Origin: Acanthosoma haemorrhoidale
Taxonomy: Eukaryota > Arthropoda > Insecta > Hemiptera > Acanthosomatidae
Reading direction: 5' to 3'
Assembly (NCBI GenBank): GCA_930367205.1
Contig: OV884015.1
Coordinates: forward strand, 109,122,509 to 109,186,508
DNA: 64,000 nucleotides
Within the stretch, counting starts at the first letter, position 1. Every line of letters starts with the position of its first letter. Position numbers and translations under genes: made by a program. Below the pieces are notes generated by a model that made no database searches, was not told where the DNA came from, and saw only the letters and a program-made list of their open reading frames with translations. This document shows, in pieces, positions 49,583-63,057 of the stretch.

Positions 49583-51250
49583 GCTCCTGCCACCCCATGA
49601 TCTCCTGATACTAAAAGATCAAAAATATAGTCAAAAAGCCGAAGTTTTACGAAATAGCAGGATTTGAAGCTGGAAACGTTAGCTCCTGCGACCTCATGAT
49701 CTCCTGATACTAAAAGAACGAAAATATAGTCAAAAAGCAAATTTTCTCTAAATAGCAGGATTCGATGTTGGAAACGTTAGCTCCCACCACCTCATGATCT
49801 CCTGATACTAAACGAACGAAAATATAGTCAAAAAGCCGATTTTTCACGAAATAGCAGGATTCGAACCGGAAAAAGATAGCTCCTTCTGCCTTATGATCTC
49901 CTGATACTAATAGAATGAAATATAGTCAAAATGCCGAATTTGTACGAAATAGCAGGATTGAAAGATAAAACGTTAGCTCCTGCCACCTCATGATCTCCTG
50001 ATACTAAAAGAACGAAATTATAGTAAAAAAACCGAACTTTTACGAAATAGCAGGATTCAAACCGGAAAAAGATAGCTCCTTCTGCCTTATGATCTCCTGA
50101 TACTAATAGAATGAAATATAGTCAAAATGCCGAATTTGTACGAAATAGCGGGATTAGCAGCTAGAACGTTGGCTCCTGCCACCTCATGATCTCCTGATAG
50201 TAAAAGAACGAATATATAGACAAAAAGCCGAATTTTTACGAAATAGCAGGATTGAAAGATAAAACGTTTGCTCCTGCCACCTCATGATCTCCTGATACTA
50301 AAAGATCAAAAATATAGTCAAAAAGCCGAAGTTTTACGAAATAGCAGGATTTGAAGCTGGAAACATTAGCTCCTGCGACATCATGATCTCCTGATACTAA
50401 AAGAACGAAAATATAGTCAAAAAGCAAATTTTCTCTAAATAGCAGGATTCGATGTTGGAAACGTTAGCTCCCACCACCTCATGATCTCCTGATACTAAAA
50501 GAACCAAATTATAGTCAAAAAACCGAACTTTTACGAAATAGCAGGATTCGAACCGGAAATAGATAGCTCCTTCTGCCTTATGATCTCCTGATACTAATAG
50601 AATGAAATATAGTCAAAATGCCGAATTTGTACGAAATATCAGAATTGGCAGCTAGAACATTAGCTCCTGCCACCTTATGATCTCCTGATACTAAAAGAAC
50701 GATAAAATAGACAAAAAGCTAAATTTTGACGAAATAACAGGATTGGCAGCAAGAATGTTAGCTCCTGCCGCCTCATGATCTCCTGATAATAAAAGAACGA
50801 AAATATAGTCAAAAAGCCTAATTTTCACGAAATTGCATGATTTGAAGCTGTAAACATTAGCTCCTGCCGCCTTATGATCTCCTGATACTAAAAGAACGAA
50901 AATATAGTCAAAAAGCCAAATTTTTACGAAATAGCATGATTCGAAGCTGGAAACGTTAGCTCCTGCCACCTCATGATCTCCTGATACTAAAAGATCAAAA
51001 ATATAGTCAAAAAGCCGAAGTTTTACGAAATAGCAGGATTTGAAGCTGGAAACGTTAGCTCCTGCGACCTCATGATCTCCTGATACTAAAAGAACGAAAA
51101 TATAGTCAAAAAGCAAATTTTCTCTAAATAGCAGGATTCAAAGTTGGAAACGTTAGCTCCTGCCACCTCATGATCTCCTGATACTAAACGAACGAAAATA
51201 TAGTCAAAAACCGAATATTAGAAAAATAGCAGGATTCGAGCCTGGAAACG
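49583..51250. repeat. ~1.65-kb segment, copy 2 of a duplication spaced 2,620 bp
   Basis: This is the partner of 46963-48630 with the same subtype order and private variants. Near the right end they differ: copy 1 has gatttaaagttgg and gaataatagcaag, this copy gattcaaagttgg and gaaaaatagcagg. The joint then leads to I instead of D. Confidence 0.88.
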
Positions 51251-51375
51251 TTAGCTCCTGCCACCTCATGATCTCCTGATACTAAAAGAACGAAAATATA
51301 GTCAAAAAGCTAAATTTTGACGAAATAGCAGGATTGGCAGCAAGAATGTTAGCTCCTGCCACCTTATGATCTCCT
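51251..51375. repeat. I monomer linking two duplications
   Basis: The end of F (here ctgccacctcatgatc in place of ctaccacctcatggtc) is followed by one I monomer (gctaaattttgacg, ggcagcaagaatg). The same F-I joint recurs at about 53.7 kb. Confidence 0.8.
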
Positions 51376-53490
51376 GATACTAATAGAATGAAATATAGTC
51401 AAAATACCGAATTTGTACGAAATAGCGGGATTAGCAGCTAGAACGTTGGCTCCTGCCACCTCATGATCTCCTGATACTAAAAGAACGAATATATAGACAA
51501 AAAGCCGAATTTCTACGAAATAGAAGATTGGCAGCTAGAACGTTAGCTCCTTCCATTTTATGATCTCCTGATACTAAAAGAACGAATATATAGACAAAAA
51601 GCCGAATTTTTACGAAATAGCAGGATTCAAAGATAAAACGTTAGCTCCTGCCACCTCATGATCTCCTGATACTAAAAGATCAAAAATATAGTCAAAAAGC
51701 CGAAGTTTTACGAAAGAGCAGGATTTGAAGCTGGAAACGTTAGCTCCTGCGACCTCATGATCTCCTGATACTAAAAGAACGAAAATATAGTCAAAAAGCA
51801 AATTTTCTCTAAATAGCAGGATTCGATGTTGGAAACGTTAGCTCCCACCACCTCATGATCTCCTGATACTAAAAGAACCAAATTATAGTCAAAAAACCGA
51901 ACTTTTACGAAATAGCAGGATTCGAACCGGAAAAAGATAGCTCCTTCTGCCTTATGATCTCCTGATACTAATAGAATGAAATATAGTCAAAATGCCGAAT
52001 TTGTACGAAATATCAGAATTGGCAGCTAGAACATTAGCTCCTGCCACCTTATGATCTCCTGATACTAAAAGAACGATAAAATAGACAAAAAGCTAATTTT
52101 TGACGAAATAACAGGATTGGCAGCAAGAATGTTAGCTCCTGCCGCCTCATGATCTCCTGATAATAAAAGAACGAAAATATAGTCAAAAAGCCTAATTTTC
52201 ACGAAATTGCATGATTTGAAGCTGTAAACATTAGCTCCTGCCGCCTTATGATCTCCTGATACTAAAAGAACGAAAATATAGTCAAAAAGCCAAATTTTTA
52301 CGAAATAGCATGATTCGAAGCTGGAAACGTTAGCTCCTGCCACCTCATGATCTCCTGATACTAAAAGATCAAAAATATAGTCAAAAAGCCGAAGTTTTAC
52401 GAAATAGCAGGATTTGAAGCTGGAAACGTTAGCTCCTGCGACCTCATGATCTCCTGATACTAAAAGAACGAAAATATAGTCAAAAAGCAAATTTTCTCTA
52501 AATAGCAGGATTCAAAGTTGGAAACGTTAGCTCCTGCCACCTCATGATCTCCTGATACTAAACGAACGAAAATATAGTCAAAAACCGAATATTAGAAAAA
52601 TAGCAGGATTCGAGCCTGGAAACGTTAGCTCCTACCACCTCATGGTCTCCTGATACAAAAAGATCAAAAATATAGTCAAAAAGCCGAAGTTTTACGAAAT
52701 AGCAGGATTTGAAGCTGGAAACGTTAGCTCCTGCGACCTCATGATCTCCTGATACCAAAAGAACGAAAATATAGTCAAAAAGCAAATTTTCTCTAAATAG
52801 CAGGATTCGATGTTGGAAACGTTAGCTCCCACCACCTCATGATCTCCAGATACTAAAAGAACGAAATTATAGTCAAAAAGCCGATTTTTCACGAAATAGC
52901 AGGATTCGAACCGGGAAAAGATAGCTCCTTCTGCCTTATGATCTCCTGATACTAATAGAATGAAATATAGTCAAAATGCCGAATTTGTACGAAATAGCAG
53001 GATTGAAAGATAAAACGTTAGCTCCTGCCACCTCATGATCTCCTGATACTAAACGAACGAAAATATAGTCAAAAAGCAAATATTCTCTAAATAGCAGGAT
53101 TCGGTGTTGGAAACGTTAGCTCCCACCACCTCATGATCTCCTGAAACTAAAAGAACGAAATTATAATAAAAAAACCGAACTTTTACGAAATAGCAGGATT
53201 CGAACCGGAAAAAGATAGCTCCTTCTGCCCTATGATCTCCTGATACTAATAGAATGAAATATAGTCAAAATACCGAATTTGTACGAAATAGCGGGATTAG
53301 CAGCTAGAACGTTGGCTCCTGCCACCTCATGATCTCCTGATACTAAAAGAACGAATATATAGACAAAAAGCCGAATTTCTACGAAATAGAAGATTGGCAG
53401 CTAGAACGTTAGCTCCTTCCATTTTATGATCTCCTGATACTAAAAGAACGAATATATAGACAAAAAGCCGAATTTTTACGAAATAGCAGG
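51376..53490. repeat. ~2.1-kb segment, copy 1 of a duplication spaced 2,746 bp
   Basis: This aligns with 54122-56236. The order is B C' C2 D E2 A2 B'' I J J K D E F D E2 A BC E3 A3 B C' C2. Shared private variants are cgaaagagcagg in D, gatctccagatact at about 52845 (55591) and cgggaaaagatag at about 52912 (55658). Small differences such as gctaatttttgacg near 52091 show slight divergence. Confidence 0.9.
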
Positions 53491-54121
53491 ATTGAAAGAT
53501 AAAACGTTAGCTCCTGCCACCTCATGATCTCCTGATACTAAACGAACGAAAATATAGTCAAAAAGCAAATTTTCTCTAAATAGCAGGATTCAAAGTTGGA
53601 AACGTTAGCTCCTGCCACCTCATGATCTCCTGATACTAAACGAACGAAAATATAGTCAAAAACCGAATATTAGAAAAATAGCAGGATTCGAGCCTGGAAA
53701 CGTTAGCTCCTGCCACCTCATGATCTCCTGATACTAAAAGAACGAAAATATAGTCAAAAAGCTAAATTTTGACGAAATAGCAGGATTGGCAGCAAGAATG
53801 TTAGCTCCTGCCACCTTATGATCTCCTGATACTAATAGAATGAAATATAGTCAAAATGCCGAATTTGTACGAAATAGCAGGATTGAAAGATAAAACGTTA
53901 GCTCCTGCCACCTCCTGATCTCCTGATACTAAACGAACGAAAATATAGTCAAAAAGCAAATTTTCTCTAAATAGCAGGATTCGGTGTTGGAAACGTTAGC
54001 TCCCACCACCTCATGATCTCCTGAAACTAAAAGAACGAAATTATAATAAAAAAACCGAACTTTTACGAAATAGCAGGATTCGAACCGGAAAAAGATAGCT
54101 CCTTCTGCCCTATGATCTCCT
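53491..54121. repeat. Linker E-F-I-BC-E3-A3
   Basis: This lies between the two 2,746-bp-spaced copies. It repeats the F-I joint of 51.25 kb and the BC-E3-A3 run of 53.0 kb. The phase marker near 53912 reads cctcctgatctcc in place of cctcatgatctcc. Confidence 0.82.
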
Positions 54122-56236
54122 GATACTAATAGAATGAAATATAGTCAAAATACCGAATTTGTACGAAATAGCGGGATTAGCAGCTAGAACGTTGGCTCCT
54201 GCCACCTCATGATCTCCTGATACTAAAAGAACGAATATATAGACAAAAAGCCGAATTTCTACGAAATAGAAGATTGGCAGCTAGAACGTTAGCTCCTTCC
54301 ATTTTATGATCTCCTGATACTAAAAGAACGAATATATAGACAAAAAGCCGAATTTTTACGAAATAGCAGGATTCAAAGATAAAACGTTAGCTCCTGCCAC
54401 CTCATGATCTCCTGATACTAAAAGATCAAAAATATAGTCAAAAAGCCGAAGTTTTACGAAAGAGCAGGATTTGAAGCTGGAAACGTTAGCTCCTGCGACC
54501 TCATGATCTCCTGATACTAAAAGAACGAAAATATAGTCAAAAAGCAAATTTTCTCTAAATAGCAGGATTCGATGTTGGAAACGTTAGCTCCCACCACCTC
54601 ATGATCTCCTGATACTAAAAGAACCAAATTATAGTCAAAAAACCGAACTTTTACGAAATAGCAGGATTCGAACCGGAAAAAGATAGCTCCTTCTGCCTTA
54701 TGATCTCCTGATACTAATAGAATGAAATATAGTCAAAATGCCGAATTTGTACGAAATATCAGAATTGGCAGCTAGAACATTAGCTCCTGCCACCTTATGA
54801 TCTCCTGATACTAAAAGAACGATAAAATAGACAAAAAGCTAAATTTTGACGAAATAACAGGATTGGCAGCAAGAATGTTAGCTCCTGCCGCCTCATGATC
54901 TCCTGATAATAAAAGAACGAAAATATAGTCAAAAAGCCTAATTTTCACGAAATTGCATGATTTGAAGCTGTAAACATTAGCTCCTGCCGCCTTATGATCT
55001 CCTGATACTAAAAGAACGAAAATATAGTCAAAAAGCCAAATTTTTACGAAATAGCATGATTCGAAGCTGGAAACGTTAGCTCCTGCCACCTCATGATCTC
55101 CTGATACTAAAAGATCAAAAATATAGTCAAAAAGCCGAAGTTTTACGAAATAGCAGGATTTGAAGCTGGAAACGTTAGCTCCTGCGACCTCATGATCTCC
55201 TGATACTAAAAGAACGAAAATATAGTCAAAAAGCAAATTTTCTCTAAATAGCAGGATTCAAAGTTGGAAACGTTAGCTCCTGCCACCTCATGATCTCCTT
55301 ATACTAAACGAACGAAAATATAGTCAAAAACCGAATATTAGAAAAATAGCAGGATTCGAGCCTGGAAACGTTAGCTCCTACCACCTCATGGTCTCCTGAT
55401 ACAAAAAGATCAAAAATATAGTCAAAAAGCCGAAGTTTTACGAAATAGCAGGATTTGAAGCTGGAAACGTTAGCTCCTGCGACCTCATGATCTCCTGATA
55501 CTAAAAGAACGAAAATATAGTCAAAAAGCAAATTTTCTCTAAATAGCAGGATTCGATGTTGGAAACGTTAGCTCCCACCACCTCATGATCTCCAGATACT
55601 AAAAGAACGAAATTATAGTCAAAAAGCCGATTTTTCACGAAATAGCAGGATTCGAACCGGGAAAAGATAGCTCCTTCTGCCTTATGATCTCCTGATACTA
55701 ATAGAATGAAATATAGTCAAAATGCCGAATTTGTACGAAATAGCAGGATTGAAAGATAAAACGTTAGCTCCTGCCACCTCATGATCTCCTGATACTAAAC
55801 GAACGAAAATATAGTCAAAAAGCAAATTTTCTCTAAATAGCAGGATTCGGTGTTGGAAACGTTAGCTCCCACCACCTCATGATCTCCTGAAACTAAAAGA
55901 ACGAAATTATAATAAAAAAACCGAACTTTTACGAAATAGCAGGATTCGAACCGGAAAAAGATAGCTCCTTCTGCCCTATGATCTCCTGATACTAATAGAA
56001 TGCAATATAGTCAAAATACCGAATTTGTACGAAATAGCGGGATTAGCAGCTAGAACGTTGGCTCCTGCCACCTCATGATCTCCTGATACTAAAAGAACGA
56101 ATATATAGACAAAAAGCCGAATTTCTACGAAATAGAAGATTGGCAGCTAGAACGTTAGCTCCTTCCATTTTATGATCTCCTGATACTAAATATAACGAAT
56201 ATATAGACAAAAAGCCGAATTTTTACGAAATAGCAG
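54122..56236. repeat. ~2.1-kb segment, copy 2 of a duplication spaced 2,746 bp
   Basis: This is the partner of 51376-53490 with the same private variants. Differences seen are gatctccttatact at 55296, gaatgcaatatag near 56001 and ctaaatataacg near 56188. The right end again leads into C2-D with the cgaaagagcagg variant, its third occurrence. Confidence 0.9.
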
Positions 56237-57359
56237 GATTCAAAGATAAAACGTTAGCTCCTGCCACCTCATGATCTCCTGATACTAAAAGATCAAAAAT
56301 ATAGTCAAAAAGCCGAAGTTTTACGAAAGAGCAGGATTTGAAGCTGGAAACGTTAGCTCCTGCGACCTCATGATCTCCTGATACTAAAAGAACGAAAATA
56401 TAGTCAAAAAGCAAATTTTCTCTAAATAGCAGGATTCGATGTTGGAAACGTTAGCTCCCACCACCTCATGATCTCCTGATACTAAAAGAACGAAATTATA
56501 GTAAAAAAACCGAACTTTTACGAAATAGCAGGATTCAAACCGGAAAAAGATAGCTCCTTCTGCCTTATGATCTCCTGATACTAATAGAATGAAATATAGT
56601 CAAAATGCCGAATTTGTACGAAATAGCGGGATTAGCAGCTAGAACGTTGGCTCCTGCCACCTCATGATCTCCTGATAGTAAAAGAACGAATATATAGACA
56701 AAAAGCCGAATTTTTATGAAATAGCAGGATTGAAAGATAAAACGTTAGCTCCTGCCACCTCATGATCTCCTGATACTAAAAGATCAAAAATATAGTCAAA
56801 AAGCCGAAGTTTTACGAAATAGCAGGATTTGAAGCTGGAAACGTTAGCTCCTGCGACCTCATGATCTCCTGATACTAAAAGAACGAAAATATAGTCAAAA
56901 AGCAAATTTTCTCTAAATAGCAGGATTCAAAGTTGGAAACGTTAACTCCTGCCACCCCATGATCTCCTGATACTAAACGAACGAAAATATAGTCAAAAAC
57001 CGAATATTAGAGAAATAGCAGGATTCGAGCCTGGAAACGTTAGCTCCTACCACCTCATGGTCTCCTGATACTAAAAGAACAAAAATATAGTCAAAATGCC
57101 GAATTTGTACGAAATAGCGGGATTAGCAGCTAGAACGTTGGCTCCTGCCACCTCATGATCTCCTGATAGTAAAAGAACGAATATATAGACAAAAAGCCGA
57201 ATTTTTACGAAAAAGCAGGATTGGCAGCTAGAACGTTAGCTCCTGCCACCTTATGATCTCCTGATACTAAAAGAACGAATATATAGACAAAAAGCCGAAT
57301 TTCTACGAAATAGAAGATTGGCAGCTAGAACGTTAGCTCCTTCCACCTTATGATCTCCT
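56237..57359. repeat. D-E2-A-B-C-D-E-F-B-C-C' stretch
   Basis: This is a 12-mer-derived order that switches after F to an F/B joint (gaacaaaaatatagtc then aaatgccgaatttg). B, then C with cgaaaaagcaggattggcagc (a C/H hybrid), then C' follow. That C hybrid is carried into every unit of the terminal 16-mer, so the array to the right grew from this joint. Confidence 0.85.
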
Positions 57360-58931
57360 GATACTAAAAGAACGAATATATAGACAAAAAGCCGAATTTT
57401 TACGAAATAGCGGGATTCAAAGATAAAACGTTAGCTCCTGCCACCTCATGATCTCCTGATACTAAAAGATCAAAAATATAGTCAAAAAGCCGAAGTTTTA
57501 CGAAATAGCAGGATTTGAAGCTGGAAACATTAGCTCCTGCGACCTCATGATCTCCTGATACTAAAAGAACGAAAATATAGTCAAAAAGCAAATTTTCTCT
57601 AAATAGCAGGATTCGATGTTGTAAACGTTAGCTCCCACCACCTCATGATCTCCTGATACTAAAAGAACCAAATTATAGTCAAAAAACCGAACTTTTACGA
57701 AATAGCAGGATTCGAACCGGAAAAAGATAGCTCCTTTTGCCTTATGATCTCCTGATACTAATAGAATGAAATATAGTCAAAATGCCGAATTTGTACGAAA
57801 TATCAGAATTGGCAGCTAGAACATTAGCTCCTGCCACCTTATGATTTCCTGATACTAAAAGAACGATAAAATAGACAAAAAGCTAAATTTTAACGAAATA
57901 ACAGGATTGGCAGCAAGAATGTTAGCTCCTGCCGCCTCATGATCTCCTGATACTAAAAGAACGAAAATATAGTCAAAAAGCCTAATTTTCACGAAATTGC
58001 ATGATTTAAAGCTGTAAACATTAGCTCCTGCCGCCTTATGATCTCCTGATACTAAAAGGACGAAAATATAGTCAAAAAGCCAAATTTTTACGAAATAGCA
58101 TGATTCGAAGCTGGAAACGTTAGCTCCTGCCACCTCATGATCTCCTGATACTAAAAGAACGAAAATATAGTCAAAAAGCCAAATTTTTACGAAATAGCAT
58201 GATTCGAAGCTGGAAACGTTAGCTCCTGCCACCTTATGATCTCCTGATACTAAAAGAACGAAAATATAGTCAAAAAGCTAAATTTTGACGAAATAACAGG
58301 ATTGGCAGCTAGAACGTTAGCTCCTGCCACCTCATGATCTCCTGATACTAAAAGATCAAAAATATAGTCAAAAAGCCGAAGTTTTACGAAAAAGCAGGAT
58401 TTGAAGCTGGAAACGTTAGCTCCTGCGACCTCATGATCTCCTGATACTAAAAGAACGAAAATATAGTCAAAAAGCAAATTTTCTCTAAATAGCAGGATTC
58501 GATGTTGGAAACGTTAGCTCCCACCACCTCATGATCTCCTGATACTAAAAGAACGAAATTATAGTCAAAAAGCAAATTTTCTCTAAATAGCAGGATTCGG
58601 TGTTGGAAACGTTAGCTCCCACCACCTCATGATTTCCTGAAACTAAAAGAACGAAATTATAATAAAAAAACCGATTTTTTACGAAATAGCGGGATTAGCA
58701 GCTAGAACGTTGGCTCCTGCCACCTCATGATCTCCTGATAGTAAAAGAACGAATATATAGACAAAAAGCCGAATTTTTACGAAAAAGCAGGATTGGCAGC
58801 TAGAACGTTAGCTCCTGCCACCTTATGATCTCCTGATACTAAAAGAACGAATATATAGACAAAAAGCCGAATTTCTACGAAATAGAAGATTGGCAGCTAG
58901 AACGTTAGCTCCTTCCACCTTATGATCTCCT
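57360..58931. repeat. 16-mer higher-order repeat, unit 1 (1,572 bp)
   Basis: The order is C2 D E2 A2 B'' I J J/K K I D E2 E3-like A3/B C C'. Private marks are gatgttgtaaacg in E2, ctccttttgcc in A2, ttatgatttcctgat before I, and an A3 front fused to a B back (ccgattttttacg then gcgggattagc). The next C2 starts at 58932. Confidence 0.93.
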
Positions 58932-60011
58932 GATACTAAAAGAACGAATATATAGACAAAAAGCCGAATTTTTACGAAATAGCGGGATTCAAAGATAAAA
59001 CGTTAGCTCCTGCCACCTCATGATCTCCTGATACTAAAAGATCAAAAATATAGTCAAAAAGCCGAAGTTTTACGAAATAGCAGGATTTGAAGCTGGAAAC
59101 ATTAGCTCCTGCGACCTCATGATCTCCTGATACTAAAAGAACGAAAATATAGTCAAAAAGCAAATTTTCTCTAAATAGCAGGATTCGATGTTGTAAACGT
59201 TAGCTCCCACCACCTCATGATCTCCTGATACTAAAAGAACCAAATTATAGTCAAAAAACCGAACTTTTACGAAATAGCAGGATTCGAACCGGAAAAAGAT
59301 AGCTCCTTTTGCCTTATGATCTCCTGATACTAATAGAATGAAATATAGTCAAAATGCCGAATTTGTACGAAATATCAGAATTGGCAGCTAGAACATTAGC
59401 TCCTGCCACCTTATGATTTCCTGATACTAAAAGAACGATAAAATAGACAAAAAGCTAAATTTTAACGAAATAACAGGATTGGCAGCAAGAATGTTAGCTC
59501 CTGCCGCCTCATGATCTCCTGATAATAAAAGAACGAAAATATAGTCAAAAAGCCTAATTTTCACGAAATTGCATGATTTAAAGCTGTAAACATTAGCTCC
59601 TGCCGCCTTATGATCTCCTGATACTAAAAGGACGAAAATATAGTCAAAAAGCCAAATTTTTACGAAATAGCATGATTCGAAGCTGGAAACGTTAGCTCCT
59701 GCCACCTCATGATCTCCTGATACTAAAAGAACGAAAATATAGTCAAAAAGCCGAATTTGTACGAAATAGCGGGATTAGCAGCTAGAACGTTGGCTCCTGC
59801 CACCTCATGATCTCCTGATAGTAAAAGAACGAATATATAGACAAAAAGCCGAATTTTTACGAAAAAGCAGGATTGGCAGCTAGAACGTTAGCTCCTGCCA
59901 CCTTATGATCTCCTGATACTAAAAGAACGAATATATAGACAAAAAGCCGAATTTCTACGAAATAGAAGATTGGCAGCTAGAACGTTAGCTCCTTCCACCT
60001 TATGATCTCCT
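58932..60011. repeat. 16-mer unit 2, shortened to 11 monomers (1,080 bp)
   Basis: This has the same start as unit 1, but five monomers are missing between K and C. The joint is a single hybrid monomer at 59719-59816 that begins like K (gaaaatatagtc, agccgaat) and ends like B (ttgtacgaaatagcggg). The reading phase of the array is preserved, as expected for unequal exchange. Confidence 0.93.
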
Positions 60012-61485
60012 GATACTAAAAGAACGAATATATAGACAAAAAGCCGAATTTTTACGAAATAGCGGGATTCAAAGATAAAACGTTAGCTCCTGCCACCTCA
60101 TGATCTCCTGATACTAAAAGATCAAAAATATAGTCAAAAAGCCGAAGTTTTACGAAATAGCAGGATTTGAAGCTGGAAACATTAGCTCCTGCGACCTCAT
60201 GATCTCCTGATACTAAAAGAACGAAAATATAGTCAAAAAGCAAATTTTCTCTAAATAGCAGGATTCGATGTTGTAAACGTTAGCTCCCACCACCTCATGA
60301 TCTCCTGATACTAAAAGAACCAAATTATAGTCAAAAAACCGAACTTTTACGAAATAGCAGGATTCGAACCGGAAAAAGATAGCTCCTTTTGCCTTATGAT
60401 CTCCTGATACTAATAGAATGAAATATAGTCAAAATGCCGAATTTGTACGAAATATCAGAATTGGCAGCTAGAACATTAGCTCCTGCCACCTTATGATTTC
60501 CTGATACTAAAAGAACGATAAAATAGACAAAAAGCTAAATTTTAACGAAATAACAGGATTGGCAGCAAGAATGTTAGCTCCTGCCGCCTCATGATCTCCT
60601 GATAATAAAAGAACGAAAATATAGTCAAAAAGCCTAATTTTCACGAAATTGCATGATTTAAAGCTGTAAACATTAGCTCCTGCCGCCTTATGATCTCCTG
60701 ATACTAAAAGAACGAAAATATAGTCAAAAAGCCAAATTTTTACGAAATAGCATGATTCGAAGCTGGAAACGTTAGCTCCTGCCACCTCATGATCTCCTGA
60801 TACTAAAAGAACGAAAATATAGTCAAAAAGCCAAATTTTTACGAAATAGCATGATTCGAAGCTGGAAACGTTAGCTCCTGCCACCTTATGATCTCCTGAT
60901 ACTAAAAGAACGAAAATATAGTCAAAAAGCTAAATTTTGACGAAATAGCAGGATTGGCAGCAAGAATGTTAGCTCCTGCCACCTCATGATCTCCTGATAC
61001 TAAAAGATCAAAAATATAGTCAAAAAGCCGAAGTTTTACGAAAAAGCAGGATTTGAAGCTGGAAACGTTAGCTCCTGCGACCTCATGATCTCCTGATACT
61101 AAAAGAACGAAAATATAGTCAAAAAGCAAATTTTCTCTAAATAGCAGGATTCGGTGTTGGAAACGTTAGCTCCCACCACCTCATGATTTCCTGAAACTAA
61201 AAGAACGAAATTATAATAAAAAAACCGATTTTTTACGAAATAGCGGGATTAGCAGCTAGAACGTTGGCTCCTGCCACCTCATGATCTCCTGATAGTAAAA
61301 GAACGAATATATAGACAAAAAGCCGAATTTTTACGAAAAAGCAGGATTGGCAGCTAGAACGTTAGCTCCTGCCACCTTATGATCTCCTGATACTAAAAGA
61401 ACGAATATATAGACAAAAAGCCGAATTTCTACGAAATAGAAGATTGGCAGCTAGAACGTTAGCTCCTTCCACCTTATGATCTCCT
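60012..61485. repeat. 16-mer unit 3, 15 monomers (1,474 bp)
   Basis: It is identical in order to unit 1 except that the E2 and E3-like pair is collapsed into one monomer ending attcggtgttgg. The length difference of 98 bp is exactly one monomer. The I monomer here has cgaaatagcagg, whereas unit 1 has cgaaataacagg. Confidence 0.93.
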
Positions 61486-63057
61486 GATACTAAAAGAACG
61501 AATATATAGACAAAAAGCCGAATTTTTACGAAATAGCGGGATTCAAAGATAAAACGTTAGCTCCTGCCACCTCATGATCTCCTGATACTAAAAGATCAAA
61601 AATATAGTCAAAAAGCCGAAGTTTTACGAAATAGCAGGATTTGAAGCTGGAAACATTAGCTCCTGCGACCTCATGATCTCCTGATACTAAAAGAACGAAA
61701 ATATAGTCAAAAAGCAAATTTTCTCTAAATAGCAGGATTCGATGTTGTAAACGTTAGCTCCCACCACCTCATGATCTCCTGATACTAAAAGAACCAAATT
61801 ATAGTCAAAAAACCGAACTTTTACGAAATAGCAGGATTCGAACCGGAAAAAGATAGCTCCTTTTGCCTTATGATCTCCTGATACTAATAGAATGAAATAT
61901 AGTCAAAATGCCGAATTTGTACGAAATATCAGAATTGGCAGCTAGAACATTAGCTCCTGCCACCTTATGATTTCCTGATACTAAAAGAACGATAAAATAG
62001 ACAAAAAGCTAAATTTTAACGAAATAACAGGATTGGCAGCAAGAATGTTAGCTCCTGCCGCCTCATGATCTCCTGATAATAAAAGAACGAAAATATAGTC
62101 AAAAAGCCTAATTTTCACGAAATTGCATGATTTAAAGCTGTAAACATTAGCTCCTGCCGCCTTATGATCTCCTGATACTAAAAGGACGAAAATATAGTCA
62201 AAAAGCCAAATTTTTACGAAATAGCATGATTCGAAGCTGGAAACGTTAGCTCCTGCCACCTCATGATCTCCTGATACTAAAAGAACGAAAATATAGTCAA
62301 AAAGCCAAATTTTTACGAAATAGCATGATTCGAAGCTGGAAACGTTAGCTCCTGCCACCTTATGATCTCCTGATACTAAAAGAACGAAAATATAGTCAAA
62401 AAGCTAAATTTTGACGAAATAGCAGGATTGGCAGCAAGAATGTTAGCTCCTGCCACCTCATGATCTCCTGATACTAAAAGATCAAAAATATAGTCAAAAA
62501 GCCGAAGTTTTACGAAAAAGCAGGATTTGAAGCTGGAAACGTTAGCTCCTGCGACCTCATGATCTCCTGATACTAAAAGAACGAAAATATAGTCAAAAAG
62601 CAAATTTTCTCTAAATAGCAGGATTCGATGTTGGAAACGTTAGCTCCCACCACCTCATGATCTCCTGATACTAAAAGAACGAAATTATAGTCAAAAAGCA
62701 AATTTTCTCTAAATAGCAGGATTCGGTGTTGGAAACGTTAGCTCCCACCACCTCATGATTTCCTGAAACTAAAAGAACGAAATTATAATAAAAAAACCGA
62801 TTTTTTACGAAATAGCGGGATTAGCAGCTAGAACGTTGGCTCCTGCCACCTCATGATCTCCTGATAGTAAAAGAACGAATATATAGACAAAAAGCCGAAT
62901 TTTTACGAAAAAGCAGGATTGGCAGCTAGAACGTTAGCTCCTGCCACCTTATGATCTCCTGATACTAAAAGAACGAATATATAGACAAAAAGCCGAATTT
63001 CTACGAAATAGAAGATTGGCAGCTAGAACGTTAGCTCCTTCCACCTTATGATCTCCT
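61486..63057. repeat. 16-mer unit 4 (1,572 bp)
   Basis: This is a full-length unit with all private marks: gatgttgtaaacg, ctccttttgcc, gatttcctgat, the D with cgaaaaagcagg and the A3/B hybrid. It has both E2 and the E3-like monomer, as in unit 1. Confidence 0.93.
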